DNA of 64,000 bases. Source: Prauserella marina. Lineage in GTDB: Bacteria > Actinomycetota > Actinomycetes > Mycobacteriales > Pseudonocardiaceae. The stretch is from the NCBI RefSeq assembly GCF_002240355.1, contig NZ_CP016353.1, forward strand, positions 1,972,501 through 2,036,500. The letters run 5' to 3'. Below are positions 34,531 through 42,672 of this stretch, one piece after another. The position numbers were made by a program, and so were the translations under genes. How positions within the stretch are numbered: position 1 is the stretch's first letter; every line of letters begins with the position of its first letter. The notes beneath the pieces were generated by a model, which saw only the letters and a list, made by a program, of their open reading frames with translations, did not search any database and was not told where the DNA came from.

Positions 34531-35376
34531 TCACACACCGAATACGCGGCGCGCGTTGCCGTGCAGGAACAACGCGCGCGCCTCGTCGTCGAGACCGAGT
34601 GAGGGGAGCCCTTCGAGGCAGGCGGCCGGAGTGAGCATCGGGTAGTTGCTGCCGAAGAGCACCTTGCCTCTTCCCCCGCCTCGGGCGAATTCGGCGAGTT
34701 CCGGTGGCAGTCGATGCAGTGCATAAGCCGACGTGTCGACATGGAAACCGGGATACTTTCTCGCGAGCGAAAGAACCTCCGCCATCCACGGGTACCCGAC
34801 GTGACCGCCGACGACGGTGAGTTCGGGGAAATCGAGCAATACCTCGTCGAGGTAGGGAATGGGCCGGCCCGGCTCGGAGGGGCACAGCGGACCGGTGTGC
34901 CCGATTTGGGTACAGAACGGGACTCCGAGTTCGACGCACGCGACATACACCGGGTAGTACCTGCGGTCGTTCGGCGGCAGATTCCACAACCACGGCATCA
35001 CCCTGACCCCGACGAAACCCCGCTCGCCGACCCAATGCCGGATGTCGCGCACCGCGCCCATCGGGTCGGTGAGGTCGACGGTGGCGATCCCGGAGAAACG
35101 GCCTGGATGCGCCTCGACGATCTCGGCCACCTCCTCGTTGGAGATCAGTGAACCGGTGGGGCCATGCCACGCCGACAACAGTCCTTTCGCGACCCCGGCC
35201 TCGTCCATCGCGGCGAGTGTCGCCTCCAGCGCGGGCGCGGTGTCCGGCGCGGTTCCCCAGCGCCGCAAGGATTCGAGCCAGCGCTGCCGCATGAACCGTT
35301 CCGTCGGCTGCTGCATCCACGCGTCGATCGTCGCGGTGTCCACAGGAGACCGGGCCGGCTCATTCAGCTCGTTCAT
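34531..35376 (-). CDS. amidohydrolase-family (amidohydro-related) protein
   Basis: A 281-aa TIM-barrel protein of the Amidohydrolase_2 type. VVGGHVGYPW near residue 190 and LFGSNYPML near 243 match the family's His and Asp (here Asn) positions. The usual N-terminal HxH metal motif is replaced by IDAWMQ, seen in a subgroup, so metal binding is uncertain. The start at ATG 35376 lies 17 bases inside the upstream TetR gene, so they form one transcript. Ends converge with the flavoprotein, two bases apart. Confidence 0.78.
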   Translation of the reverse strand: MNELNEPARSPVDTATIDAWMQQPTERFMRQRWLESLRRWGTAPDTAPALEATLAAMDEAGVAKGLLSAWHGPTGSLISNEEVAEIVEAHPGRFSGIATVDLTDPMGAVRDIRHWVGERGFVGVRVMPWLWNLPPNDRRYYPVYVACVELGVPFCTQIGHTGPLCPSEPGRPIPYLDEVLLDFPELTVVGGHVGYPWMAEVLSLARKYPGFHVDTSAYALHRLPPELAEFARGGGRGKVLFGSNYPMLTPAACLEGLPSLGLDDEARALFLHGNARRVFGV

Positions 35377-35968
35377 GGTCGTTTCCCTTCGCGTTGAGCA
35401 GGAGTCGCGCCGCGCGGACCACGACGCCGACGGTGTTCTCGCGCACCGGCTTGCCCGCTTCGATGTGTCTGCGGATGGCGGCGAGGGGCAGGTCGATGAG
35501 GACGAGCAGCAATTCCTCGGTGTCGCGGCCGGTGTGTTGCCGCAACCGGCGGCACGCCGCGCGCAGCGCGCTGCGCAATTCGGCGTCGGTACGGGCGGCG
35601 GCCGCGGTGTCCATAGCCGACCACGACGTGTGGTCGAACGCGGTTCTTCCGGCGTTGAGCACCAGTGCCTCGCCGGGATTCCTTGCACACCACCGCACGC
35701 CCGTCTCAACCGCGGCGATGGCACTCTCGACCGGCGGCTCACCCGCGAGCGCGGCGAGGTAGCCGGTATGGAACCGTCGCACCGTCCTCAGCCACAGCGC
35801 GGCGAGTAGCGCGGGCCGGTCGGCGAACCGGTGATAGACCGATCCGCTGGGTGCGCCTGCTTCGCGGGCAAGCGCCGACATCGTCACCGCTCGTGCGCCA
35901 TGCGCCGCGACAAGGCGCACGGCCGCGTCGAGCAGGTCGTCGCTCGTGTGGCGCGGCGGTCGTCCCAT
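35360..35968 (-). CDS. TetR-family transcriptional regulator
   Basis: A 202-aa regulator with helix-turn-helix MSALAREAGAPSGSVYHRF near residues 30-48. It overlaps the amidohydrolase gene at its 3' end and is divergent from the SRPBCC gene at 36034. Its start lies two bases from a perfect 22-bp palindrome, the likely operator for both directions. Confidence 0.85.
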   Translation of the reverse strand: MGRPPRHTSDDLLDAAVRLVAAHGARAVTMSALAREAGAPSGSVYHRFADRPALLAALWLRTVRRFHTGYLAALAGEPPVESAIAAVETGVRWCARNPGEALVLNAGRTAFDHTSWSAMDTAAAARTDAELRSALRAACRRLRQHTGRDTEELLLVLIDLPLAAIRRHIEAGKPVRENTVGVVVRAARLLLNAKGNDHERAE

Positions 35969-35970
35969 AA

Positions 35971-35992
35971 TTCTAGAGAGTACTCTCTAGAA
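35971..35992. promoter_or_regulatory. perfect 22-bp palindrome, TetR operator
   Basis: TTCTAGAGAGT followed directly by its reverse complement ACTCTCTAGAA, with no mismatch or spacer, between divergent tetR and SRPBCC genes. Length and position match a TetR operator that would repress both directions. Confidence 0.8.
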
Positions 35993-36033
35993 CGAGTTTC
36001 GCCGAGAGGGTTTCCGGAGAGAGGCACACCGCC

Positions 36034-36558
36034 ATGCGACGGATCGACAACCTGCACGTACGCGTACTGGCTGCCCCGCGGCAGCAGGTCGGGGAGTTGA
36101 TCGATTCGCTGTCCGGCAGCCAGGACATGCTGTGGCCTTCGCATGCGTGGCCGAAGATGCGACTGTCCGGTCCGCTCGGCGCCGGAGCCGAGGGCGGCCA
36201 CGGCCCGATTCGCTACCGCGTCGAGTCCTGCACGCCCGGTGCTCAGGTGCGGTTCCGGTTCAGCGCGCCCCGCGGGTTCGACGGCTTTCACGAGTTCGCG
36301 GTCCATTCACTGTCGGCGGACGTGACGCGCTTGACGCACCTGTTGGTACTGCGGCCGAGGTTCCCGGCCTCGATCACCGCGCCACTGGTGTGGCTTCCGC
36401 TGCACGACGCGCTGATCGAGGACTGCCTCGACCTGGCGGAATTGGCCGTCACCGGGACGATCGCGGAGCCCGCGCGCTGGTCACCGTATGTGCGGGCGCT
36501 GCGTGCGGTCGCCGGGCTGCCCGCGGCGACACGTTGGTTCCGCAACCCGCTAGCCTGA
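36034..36558 (+). CDS. SRPBCC-family hypothetical protein
   Basis: A 174-aa protein with the look of a START/SRPBCC lipid-binding fold: IDNLHVRVLAAP at the start and FSAPRGFDGFHEFAVHSL in the middle. No catalytic motif is evident. Likely controlled by the adjacent TetR protein through the palindrome upstream. Confidence 0.65.
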   Translation: MRRIDNLHVRVLAAPRQQVGELIDSLSGSQDMLWPSHAWPKMRLSGPLGAGAEGGHGPIRYRVESCTPGAQVRFRFSAPRGFDGFHEFAVHSLSADVTRLTHLLVLRPRFPASITAPLVWLPLHDALIEDCLDLAELAVTGTIAEPARWSPYVRALRAVAGLPAATRWFRNPLA

Positions 36559-36561
36559 CCG

Positions 36562-38001
36562 CTACTCGCGGTCGAGGTCGTGCTCGGCCATGCGCACGGC
36601 GGCGAATTCCTCCTCCGGCGCCGCCGCGACGAGCCGGTGCCTGCTGTAGAACCAGAAGTAGCCCAGCGCGGCGACGAAGATCGCCGCTGTGATCGCGGCG
36701 GCGACCATGTCGACGATGAACGTCGCGATCACGGCGGCGACGGCGAGGACCAGCGCGACGCTCGTCGTGGCGATGCCACCCGGCGTGCGGTAAGGACGTT
36801 CCAGTCGCGGTTCCCTGATGCGCAGCACGATGTGCGAGAGATTGAGCAGCACATAGGACACGGTGGCACCGAAGACCGCGATGTTGATCAGCAACGCGCC
36901 GTCTCGGGTGGCAGCCGCGAGCACGAACCCGATCGTTCCCGGCACGATCAGCGCGAGATAGGGAGTCTTACGGGAACCGGTCTTCGACAGCCAGCGGGGA
37001 AGATACCCGGCTCTGGACAGCGCGAACAACTGCCGCGAATACGCGTACATGATCGAGAAGAAGCTGGCTACCAGGCCCGCGAGCCCCACGTAGTTGACGA
37101 GCTGGGCGAGGAAGTTGTCGCCGCCGTAGGCGGCGCGGACCGCCGCGGGCAGCGGGTTGTCCGAGTTGGCGATGGCGCTGGAACCCGCCGCACCGGGAGC
37201 GACGACGAGGATCAGCGCGGCGAACACCACGAGCGCGCCCATGCCCGCGATGATGCCCTTTGGCATGTCCTTCTTCGGATCGCGCGCCTCCTCGGCGGCC
37301 AGCGGAACCCCTTCGATGGCAAGGAAGAACCAGATCCCGTACACGAGCGCCGCCATGGCGCCCGCGATGCCGAATGGCAGGAAATCGCTCGCTCCCGCGG
37401 CCGTGGTGTCGGGGACGATGTCGAAGAGGTTGGCGAATGACACCTTCGGGATCATGCCCACGACGAAGGCCACGAGCGCGACCACGGCGATCGCGGTGAT
37501 GCCGAACATGAGCCGCAGCGCCTCACCGACGCCGTAGAGGTGGATGCCGATGAAGATGACGTAGCAGGCGAGGAAAACGGGCCAGCTGTTGGTGAGCCCG
37601 AAAAGGCCCAGAGTTTCGATGTAGCCACCGATGAACGTCGCGATGGCGGCCGGCGCGATCGCGTATTCGATGAGGATGGCGATCCCGGTGGCGAAGCCGC
37701 CGAGCGGGCCCAGTGCCCTGCGGGCGAAGCCGTAGCCCGCTCCGGCGACCGGCATGGCCGAGGACATTTCGGCCAGCCCGAACACCATGCAGCCGTACAT
37801 GACGGCCATGAGCACGGTGGCGATGAGCAGCCCGCCCCAGCCGCCTTCGGCTAGGCCGAAGTTCCAGCCCGCGAAGTCGCCGGAGATCACGTAGGAGACG
37901 CCGAGTCCGGCGAGCAGCAGCCAGCCCGCCGCGCCGCGCTTGAGTTGCCGCTGATGGAGGTAGTTCTCGTCGACCTGGTTGTACTCGACGTGCTCGGGCA
38001 C
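36562..38001 (-). CDS. eat: APC-superfamily permease, ethanolamine permease type
   Basis: A 479-aa protein with about 12 transmembrane segments. FGLAEGGWGGLLIAT, PVAGAGYGFARRALGP and the VPLAAEEARDPKKDMPKG loop match the ethanolamine transporter (EAT) branch of amino-acid permeases. The start at GTG 38001 has GGGAGG at good spacing; a longer frame begins at 38070. It is divergent from a glutamine-synthetase-like gene, which supports amine uptake feeding gamma-glutamylation. Confidence 0.8.
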   Translation of the reverse strand: MPEHVEYNQVDENYLHQRQLKRGAAGWLLLAGLGVSYVISGDFAGWNFGLAEGGWGGLLIATVLMAVMYGCMVFGLAEMSSAMPVAGAGYGFARRALGPLGGFATGIAILIEYAIAPAAIATFIGGYIETLGLFGLTNSWPVFLACYVIFIGIHLYGVGEALRLMFGITAIAVVALVAFVVGMIPKVSFANLFDIVPDTTAAGASDFLPFGIAGAMAALVYGIWFFLAIEGVPLAAEEARDPKKDMPKGIIAGMGALVVFAALILVVAPGAAGSSAIANSDNPLPAAVRAAYGGDNFLAQLVNYVGLAGLVASFFSIMYAYSRQLFALSRAGYLPRWLSKTGSRKTPYLALIVPGTIGFVLAAATRDGALLINIAVFGATVSYVLLNLSHIVLRIREPRLERPYRTPGGIATTSVALVLAVAAVIATFIVDMVAAAITAAIFVAALGYFWFYSRHRLVAAAPEEEFAAVRMAEHDLDRE

Positions 38002-38126
38002 CGCGGGCCTCCCACATGTCGCTGCAATGGGTAGTACGCCAGTCCTTTGAGTGAGCCGAGAGTTGTGCACCTCGCTAGCCTTGTCAAGGGTTGACGGCGA
38101 ACTCGCTACGGGATAGAAACACGATC

Positions 38127-38148
38127 AAAGGTCTGTTTTCGTACCTTT
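38127..38148. promoter_or_regulatory. inverted repeat AAAGGT-N10-ACCTTT between divergent genes
   Basis: Two 6-bp arms, AAAGGT (38127-38132) and ACCTTT (38143-38148), lie in the divergent promoter region of the permease and the glutamine-synthetase-like gene. It may bind a regulator, for example the FadR-type protein at 48386, but no direct evidence is seen. Confidence 0.35.
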
Positions 38149-38199
38149 TACCGAGTGCGGCCCGTTGAACGTCCTTCGGCGATGGGGAAGAGTGGCCCG

Positions 38200-39564
38200 A
38201 TGCGCAACAGTGAAGGCATGCTCACGCTCGACAAGCTGCGTGAACTCGTCCGTGCGGGCACGATCGACACTGTGCTCGTGGCCATGACCGACATGCAGGG
38301 CAGGCTCCAGGGCAAGCGCTGCGCTGCCGACTATTTCCTCAACGAGGTCGTCGAGCACGCCACCGAGGCGTGCGACTATCTGCTCGCCGTGGACGTCGAC
38401 ATGAACACCGTCTCCGGTTACCGGATGTCGTCGTGGGAGCGTGGCTACGGCGACTGCGTGCTGCGTCCCGATTTGTCCACCCTGCGCCTGGTGCCATGGC
38501 ACGAGGCGACGGTCATGGTGCAGTGCGATGTGGAGCGCGTCGGCGGGGGAGCGATTCCGGTGTCGCCGAGGCAGATCCTGCGCGGGCAACTCGACCGGCT
38601 CGCCGGGCACGACCTCCTCGCCTATGTCGGCACCGAGCTGGAGTTCATCGTCTTCGACGACTCCTACGAGCAGGCGTGGGAATCGGGCTACCGCGACCTG
38701 GCTCCGGCCAATCAATACAATGTGGACTATTCGATGCTCGGAACGGCACGGGTGGAGCCCCTGCTGCGCCGTATCCGCAATGCCATGTCCGGCGCGGGAC
38801 TCTACGTGGAGTCGGCGAAGGGCGAATGCAACCCCGGCCAGCACGAGATCGCTTTCCGGTTCACCGACGCACTGTCCACGTGCGACAATCACAGTGTCTA
38901 CAAGACCGGGGCCAAGGAGATCGCGGCCATGGAGGGCAAGAGCCTCACCTTCATGGCCAAGTACGACGAACGTGAGGGCAATTCCTGCCACATCCACATC
39001 AGCCTCCGTTCCCGTGGCGGTGACCCGGTGCTCGCCGGTGACGGTGCGGGCGGGTTCTCGCCGCTCATGGAGAGTTTCCTCGCCGGGCAGCTCGCCTGCC
39101 TGCGGGAACTGACCTACCTGTTCGCGCCGAACATCAACTCCTACAAGCGGTTCGTGCCAGGCAGTTTCGCGCCGACCTCGGTCGCGTGGGGAACGGACAA
39201 CCGCACCTGCGCGCTGCGGGTGGTCGGCCACGGCGATTCGCTGCGGGTGGAAAACCGGGTTCCCGGTGGCGACGTGAATCCGTATCTCGCGGTGGCGGCG
39301 CTCATCGCAGCCGGGCTGCACGGTATCGAGCACGAGTTACCGCTCGAACCCGAGCTGACCGGCAATGCCTACACGTCGGGAAAGCCCACCGTTCCAGCGA
39401 CCCTGCGTGAGGCGGCGACGTTGTTCGCCTCCAGCGAGGTCGCGCGCGAGGCGTTCGGCGCCGAGGTGGTCGAGCACTATGTCAACGCCGCGCGGGTCGA
39501 ACTCGCGGCCTTCGACGCGGCGGTGACCGATTGGGAGCGCGTGCGTGGTTTCGAACGCCTGTGA
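38200..39564 (+). CDS. glutamine synthetase-family gamma-glutamylation enzyme (GlnA4-like)
   Basis: A 454-aa GS-fold ligase. GTELEFIVF, the GNSCHIHISL segment and NSYKRFVPGSFAPTS are GS catalytic-region motifs; it lacks the adenylylation-site context of GlnA. With a neighbouring ethanolamine permease, amidotransferase-type hydrolase and aldehyde dehydrogenase it resembles Streptomyces GlnA4, which makes gamma-glutamylethanolamide, or GlnA3, which glutamylates polyamines. Ethanolamine is the likelier substrate (inference). Starts at ATG 38200, 38182 and GTG 38155 are all possible. Confidence 0.75.
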   Translation: MRNSEGMLTLDKLRELVRAGTIDTVLVAMTDMQGRLQGKRCAADYFLNEVVEHATEACDYLLAVDVDMNTVSGYRMSSWERGYGDCVLRPDLSTLRLVPWHEATVMVQCDVERVGGGAIPVSPRQILRGQLDRLAGHDLLAYVGTELEFIVFDDSYEQAWESGYRDLAPANQYNVDYSMLGTARVEPLLRRIRNAMSGAGLYVESAKGECNPGQHEIAFRFTDALSTCDNHSVYKTGAKEIAAMEGKSLTFMAKYDEREGNSCHIHISLRSRGGDPVLAGDGAGGFSPLMESFLAGQLACLRELTYLFAPNINSYKRFVPGSFAPTSVAWGTDNRTCALRVVGHGDSLRVENRVPGGDVNPYLAVAALIAAGLHGIEHELPLEPELTGNAYTSGKPTVPATLREAATLFASSEVAREAFGAEVVEHYVNAARVELAAFDAAVTDWERVRGFERL

Positions 39565-40255
39565 CAAGCCCGTCATCGGGATTTCCTGCTACCACGAACC
39601 GGCGTCGTGGGGAGTGTGGAACACCGAGGCCGCGCTGCTGCCGTGGAGTTACGTGCGCTGCGTTTCCGACGCGGGCGGGGTTCCGGTGCTACTGCCCCCC
39701 TCCGGGGCCGACCAGCGCCGGGCGGTGTCCGCTGTGGACGGTGTGGTGCTCGCTGGCGGCGCCGACGTCGACCCGGCCGGATACGGCGAGCCCGCCCATG
39801 CCGAGACCGTGTCCAGACCGGACCGCGACGCCACCGAGTTCGCGATGCTGAGGGCCGCCGCCGAGTACGGCACACCGGTACTCGGCGTGTGCAGGGGAAT
39901 GCAGGTGCTCAACGTCGCGTGTGGAGGGACGCTGCGCCAGCATCTTCCTGAGCTGGTCGGGCACCGGGGTCACCAGCCGGCGCCCGGGGAGTACGGCGGC
40001 ACCGAGATCGTGCTGACCGAGGGCAGCAGGGTGGCCGCGCTGCTGGGGCGCCGCGGCGGGGTGCACTGCTATCACCACCAGGCGGTGGACCGGCTGGGGG
40101 AGGGCCTGGTCCCGGTCGGCTTGGCCGGGGACGGCACCGTCGAGGCACTCGAATCGCCAGGCGAACGATTCGTGGTCGGTGTGCAATGGCATCCGGAACA
40201 GGACAGCGCCGATGTGCGGCTGTTCGCGGGATTGGTGGAGGCTGCCCGATCATGA
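39545..40255 (+). CDS. gamma-glutamyl-gamma-aminobutyrate hydrolase-like class I amidotransferase (PuuD-like)
   Basis: A 236-aa glutamine amidotransferase fold. The nucleophile Cys116 lies in GVCRGMQ and the His-Glu pair in VQWHPEQD. PuuD-type enzymes remove the gamma-glutamyl group from pathway intermediates. GTG 39545 overlaps the GS-like gene by 20 bases, and its stop overlaps the aldehyde dehydrogenase start. Confidence 0.82.
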   Translation: MVSNACDKPVIGISCYHEPASWGVWNTEAALLPWSYVRCVSDAGGVPVLLPPSGADQRRAVSAVDGVVLAGGADVDPAGYGEPAHAETVSRPDRDATEFAMLRAAAEYGTPVLGVCRGMQVLNVACGGTLRQHLPELVGHRGHQPAPGEYGGTEIVLTEGSRVAALLGRRGGVHCYHHQAVDRLGEGLVPVGLAGDGTVEALESPGERFVVGVQWHPEQDSADVRLFAGLVEAARS

Positions 40256-41622
40256 CGAACGAGCGCACGATCGATCTCGTCAACCCGGCGACGGGGCAGG
40301 CCATGACGTCGGTCGCGCTCGCGTCGAGGGAGCAGACCGACGAGGCGGTCGCGAGGGCACGGGCCGCTTTTCCCGCGTGGCGGGCCGTCGCGCCGGGGGA
40401 CAGGGCGCGGTTGCTGCGCCGGTTCGCCGAGGCCGTCGACGGCGACATCGAGCGGCTTGCCGCGCTGGAGGTGGCCAACGCCGGGCATCCCATCGGCAAC
40501 GCGAGGTGGGAAGCGGGCAACGTCCGCGACGTACTGCACTACTACGCCGCGGCGCCGGAACGGTTGAGTGGCAGGCAGATTCCCGTGTCCGGCGGGCTCA
40601 ACGTGACCTTTCACGAACCGCTCGGGGTCGTCGGCGTGATCGTGCCGTGGAACTTCCCGATGCCGATCGCGGCGTGGGGCTTCGCGCCCGCGCTCGCGGC
40701 GGGTAACCCGGTGGTGCTCAAACCGGCCGAGCTGACGCCGCTCACCGCGCTGCGGCTGGCCGAACTCGCCGGACAAGCGGGTATCCCGCCCGGTGTCTTC
40801 CAGGTCCTGCCTGGCAGCGGCGAGGTGGTGGGCACGCGCCTCGTCGAACACCCGGACGTTCGCAAGATCGTCTTCACGGGTTCGGTAAAGGTCGGCAAGC
40901 GGGTCATGGCGGGTTGCGCCGATCAGGTCAAGCGACTCACCCTGGAACTCGGTGGCAAGAACGCCAACATCGTCTTCGCCGACGCCGACCTGGAGAAGGC
41001 GGCGGCGACCGCGCCATACGGCGTGTTCGACAACGCGGGCCAGGACTGCTGTGCCCGATCGAGAATCCTGGTGCAGTCGAGCGTCTTCGACCGGTTTCTC
41101 GAACTGCTCGAACCCGCCGTGAAGGGTGTCGTGGTCGGTGATCCGGCAGGACAGGACACCGAAATGGGCCCGCTGATCTCCGAGGAGCACCGGCGCAAGG
41201 TCGCCTCCTATCTTCCCGACCGGTCGCGGATCGCCTTCGAGGGGCACGCTCCCGGCGGCGCGGGGTTCTGGTTCCCGCCGACCGTGGTGCTGCCCGTTTC
41301 GGCGAGCGATCCGCTGCTGACCGACGAGGTCTTCGGGCCGATCGTCGCGGTCGTGCCCTTCGAGGACGAGGCCGACGCGATCGCCATCGCCAACGACACC
41401 CGTTACGGCCTTTCCGGTTCGCTGTGGACCTCCGACGTCGGGAGGGCGCTGCGGGTCTCACGGGCCGTCGAGGCGGGCAACCTCTCGGTCAACTCACACG
41501 CCTCCGTGCGGTACTGGACCCCCTTCGGCGGGTTCAAGCAGTCGGGACTCGGCAGGGAACTGGGACCCGACGCGATCACCTCGTTCACCGACACCAAGAA
41601 CGTCTTCATCAGTACCGAATAG
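40252..41622 (+). CDS. NAD-dependent aldehyde dehydrogenase
   Basis: A 456-aa ALDH. The oxyanion Asn is in VPWNFP, the general base Glu in LELGGKN and the catalytic Cys in FDNAGQDCCA, with FGPIVAVVPF later. In the amine pathway it would oxidise the gamma-glutamylated aldehyde (inference). It is somewhat shorter than most ALDHs, but the conserved sites are intact. Confidence 0.85.
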   Translation: MTNERTIDLVNPATGQAMTSVALASREQTDEAVARARAAFPAWRAVAPGDRARLLRRFAEAVDGDIERLAALEVANAGHPIGNARWEAGNVRDVLHYYAAAPERLSGRQIPVSGGLNVTFHEPLGVVGVIVPWNFPMPIAAWGFAPALAAGNPVVLKPAELTPLTALRLAELAGQAGIPPGVFQVLPGSGEVVGTRLVEHPDVRKIVFTGSVKVGKRVMAGCADQVKRLTLELGGKNANIVFADADLEKAAATAPYGVFDNAGQDCCARSRILVQSSVFDRFLELLEPAVKGVVVGDPAGQDTEMGPLISEEHRRKVASYLPDRSRIAFEGHAPGGAGFWFPPTVVLPVSASDPLLTDEVFGPIVAVVPFEDEADAIAIANDTRYGLSGSLWTSDVGRALRVSRAVEAGNLSVNSHASVRYWTPFGGFKQSGLGRELGPDAITSFTDTKNVFISTE

Positions 41623-41643
41623 CACCGAACAGCAGGGAGGGGC

Positions 41644-42417
41644 ATGACCATGACCGAACGGCTCGCCGGCCGCGTCGCCGTGATCACCGGAGGAGCCAGT
41701 GGTATCGGGCTCGCCTCGGCGAGGAGACTGGCCGCCGAAGGCGCGAAGATCGTCGTCGCCGACGTCGACACCGAGGCGGGTACCGCGGTGGCCGACGAGG
41801 TCGGCGGCGCCTTCGTGCGCACCGACGTCACGGTGGAGAGTGAGGTCGAGGCGCTGTTCGCGACGACGGTCGAGCGGTTCGGCTCACTCGACGTCGCTTT
41901 CAACAACGCGGGCATCTCGCCGCCGGAGGACGACTCGATCCTCACGACCGGACTCGACGCGTGGCGCAAGGTGCAGGAGGTGAACCTGACCTCGGTGTAT
42001 CTGTGCTGCAAGTACGCCATCCCGCACATGCGAAAACAGGGCAAGGGTTCGATCATCAACACGGCCTCGTTCGTGGCCGTCATGGGGGCGGCGACGTCGC
42101 AGATCTCCTACACCGCGTCCAAGGGCGGGGTGCTGTCGATGACGCGCGAGCTGGGCGTGCAGTTCGCGAGGGAGGGCATCAGGGTGAACGCGCTGTGCCC
42201 AGGACCGGTCAACACCCCGCTGCTTGAGGAGCTGTTCGCGAAGGATCCGGAGCGGGCCGCCCGCAGGCTCGTGCACGTTCCCATGGGCAGATTCGCCCTT
42301 CCCGAGGAGATCGCGGGGGCGGTCGCGTTCCTCGCGAGCGACGACGCGTCCTTCGTCACGGCTGCCGAGTTCCTGGTGGACGGCGGGATCGCGGGCGCGT
42401 ACGTTACTCCGGTATAA
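41644..42417 (+). CDS. short-chain dehydrogenase/reductase
   Basis: A 257-aa classical SDR: cofactor motif TGGASGIG at the N-terminus, NNAG near residue 85, catalytic Ser before YTASK. The start is ATG 41644 or 41650. It is the last gene of the gamma-glutamylation operon and could oxidise an alcohol group of the glutamylated amine to the aldehyde (inference). Confidence 0.83.
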   Translation: MTMTERLAGRVAVITGGASGIGLASARRLAAEGAKIVVADVDTEAGTAVADEVGGAFVRTDVTVESEVEALFATTVERFGSLDVAFNNAGISPPEDDSILTTGLDAWRKVQEVNLTSVYLCCKYAIPHMRKQGKGSIINTASFVAVMGAATSQISYTASKGGVLSMTRELGVQFAREGIRVNALCPGPVNTPLLEELFAKDPERAARRLVHVPMGRFALPEEIAGAVAFLASDDASFVTAAEFLVDGGIAGAYVTPV

Positions 42418-42439
42418 CTGAAAATCGAGGCTGTTCGAG

Positions 42440-42625
42440 CCGGGGCGGGAGAGCCTCCGTGTAGTCGGCGGGGCACCGAAGGAGCAAACTCCCCAGAATC
42501 TCTCAGGTACCGCTTACCGCCTGCGGCAAGGCCACTCTGGAAAGCAGGCTCCATGGAGCCTCACCCAAGGTGAAAGCCGTGTGTACGCACGGTGAAACTC
42601 TCAGGTGCCATGACAGAGGGGGAGT
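42440..42625 (+). ncRNA. tandem glycine riboswitch (two aptamers)
   Basis: Two glycine aptamers lie in series before gcvP. The first has GCGGGAGAG, CACCGAAGGAGCAA and AATCTCTCAGGTACCG. The second has ACTCTGGAAAGCAGG, TCACCCAAGGTGAAAGCCG and GAAACTCTCAGGTGCCATGACAGAGGGGG. These consensus blocks are diagnostic. Glycine binding would switch on the cleavage system. The gcvP ribosome binding site sits in a 10-bp palindrome, GGGAGCTCCC (42662-42671), which could be part of the expression platform. Confidence 0.93.
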
Positions 42626-42672
42626 TCCAGCGCGAGCGGGTATTCCGTGCGTGCGTGAGAAGGGAGCTCCCG

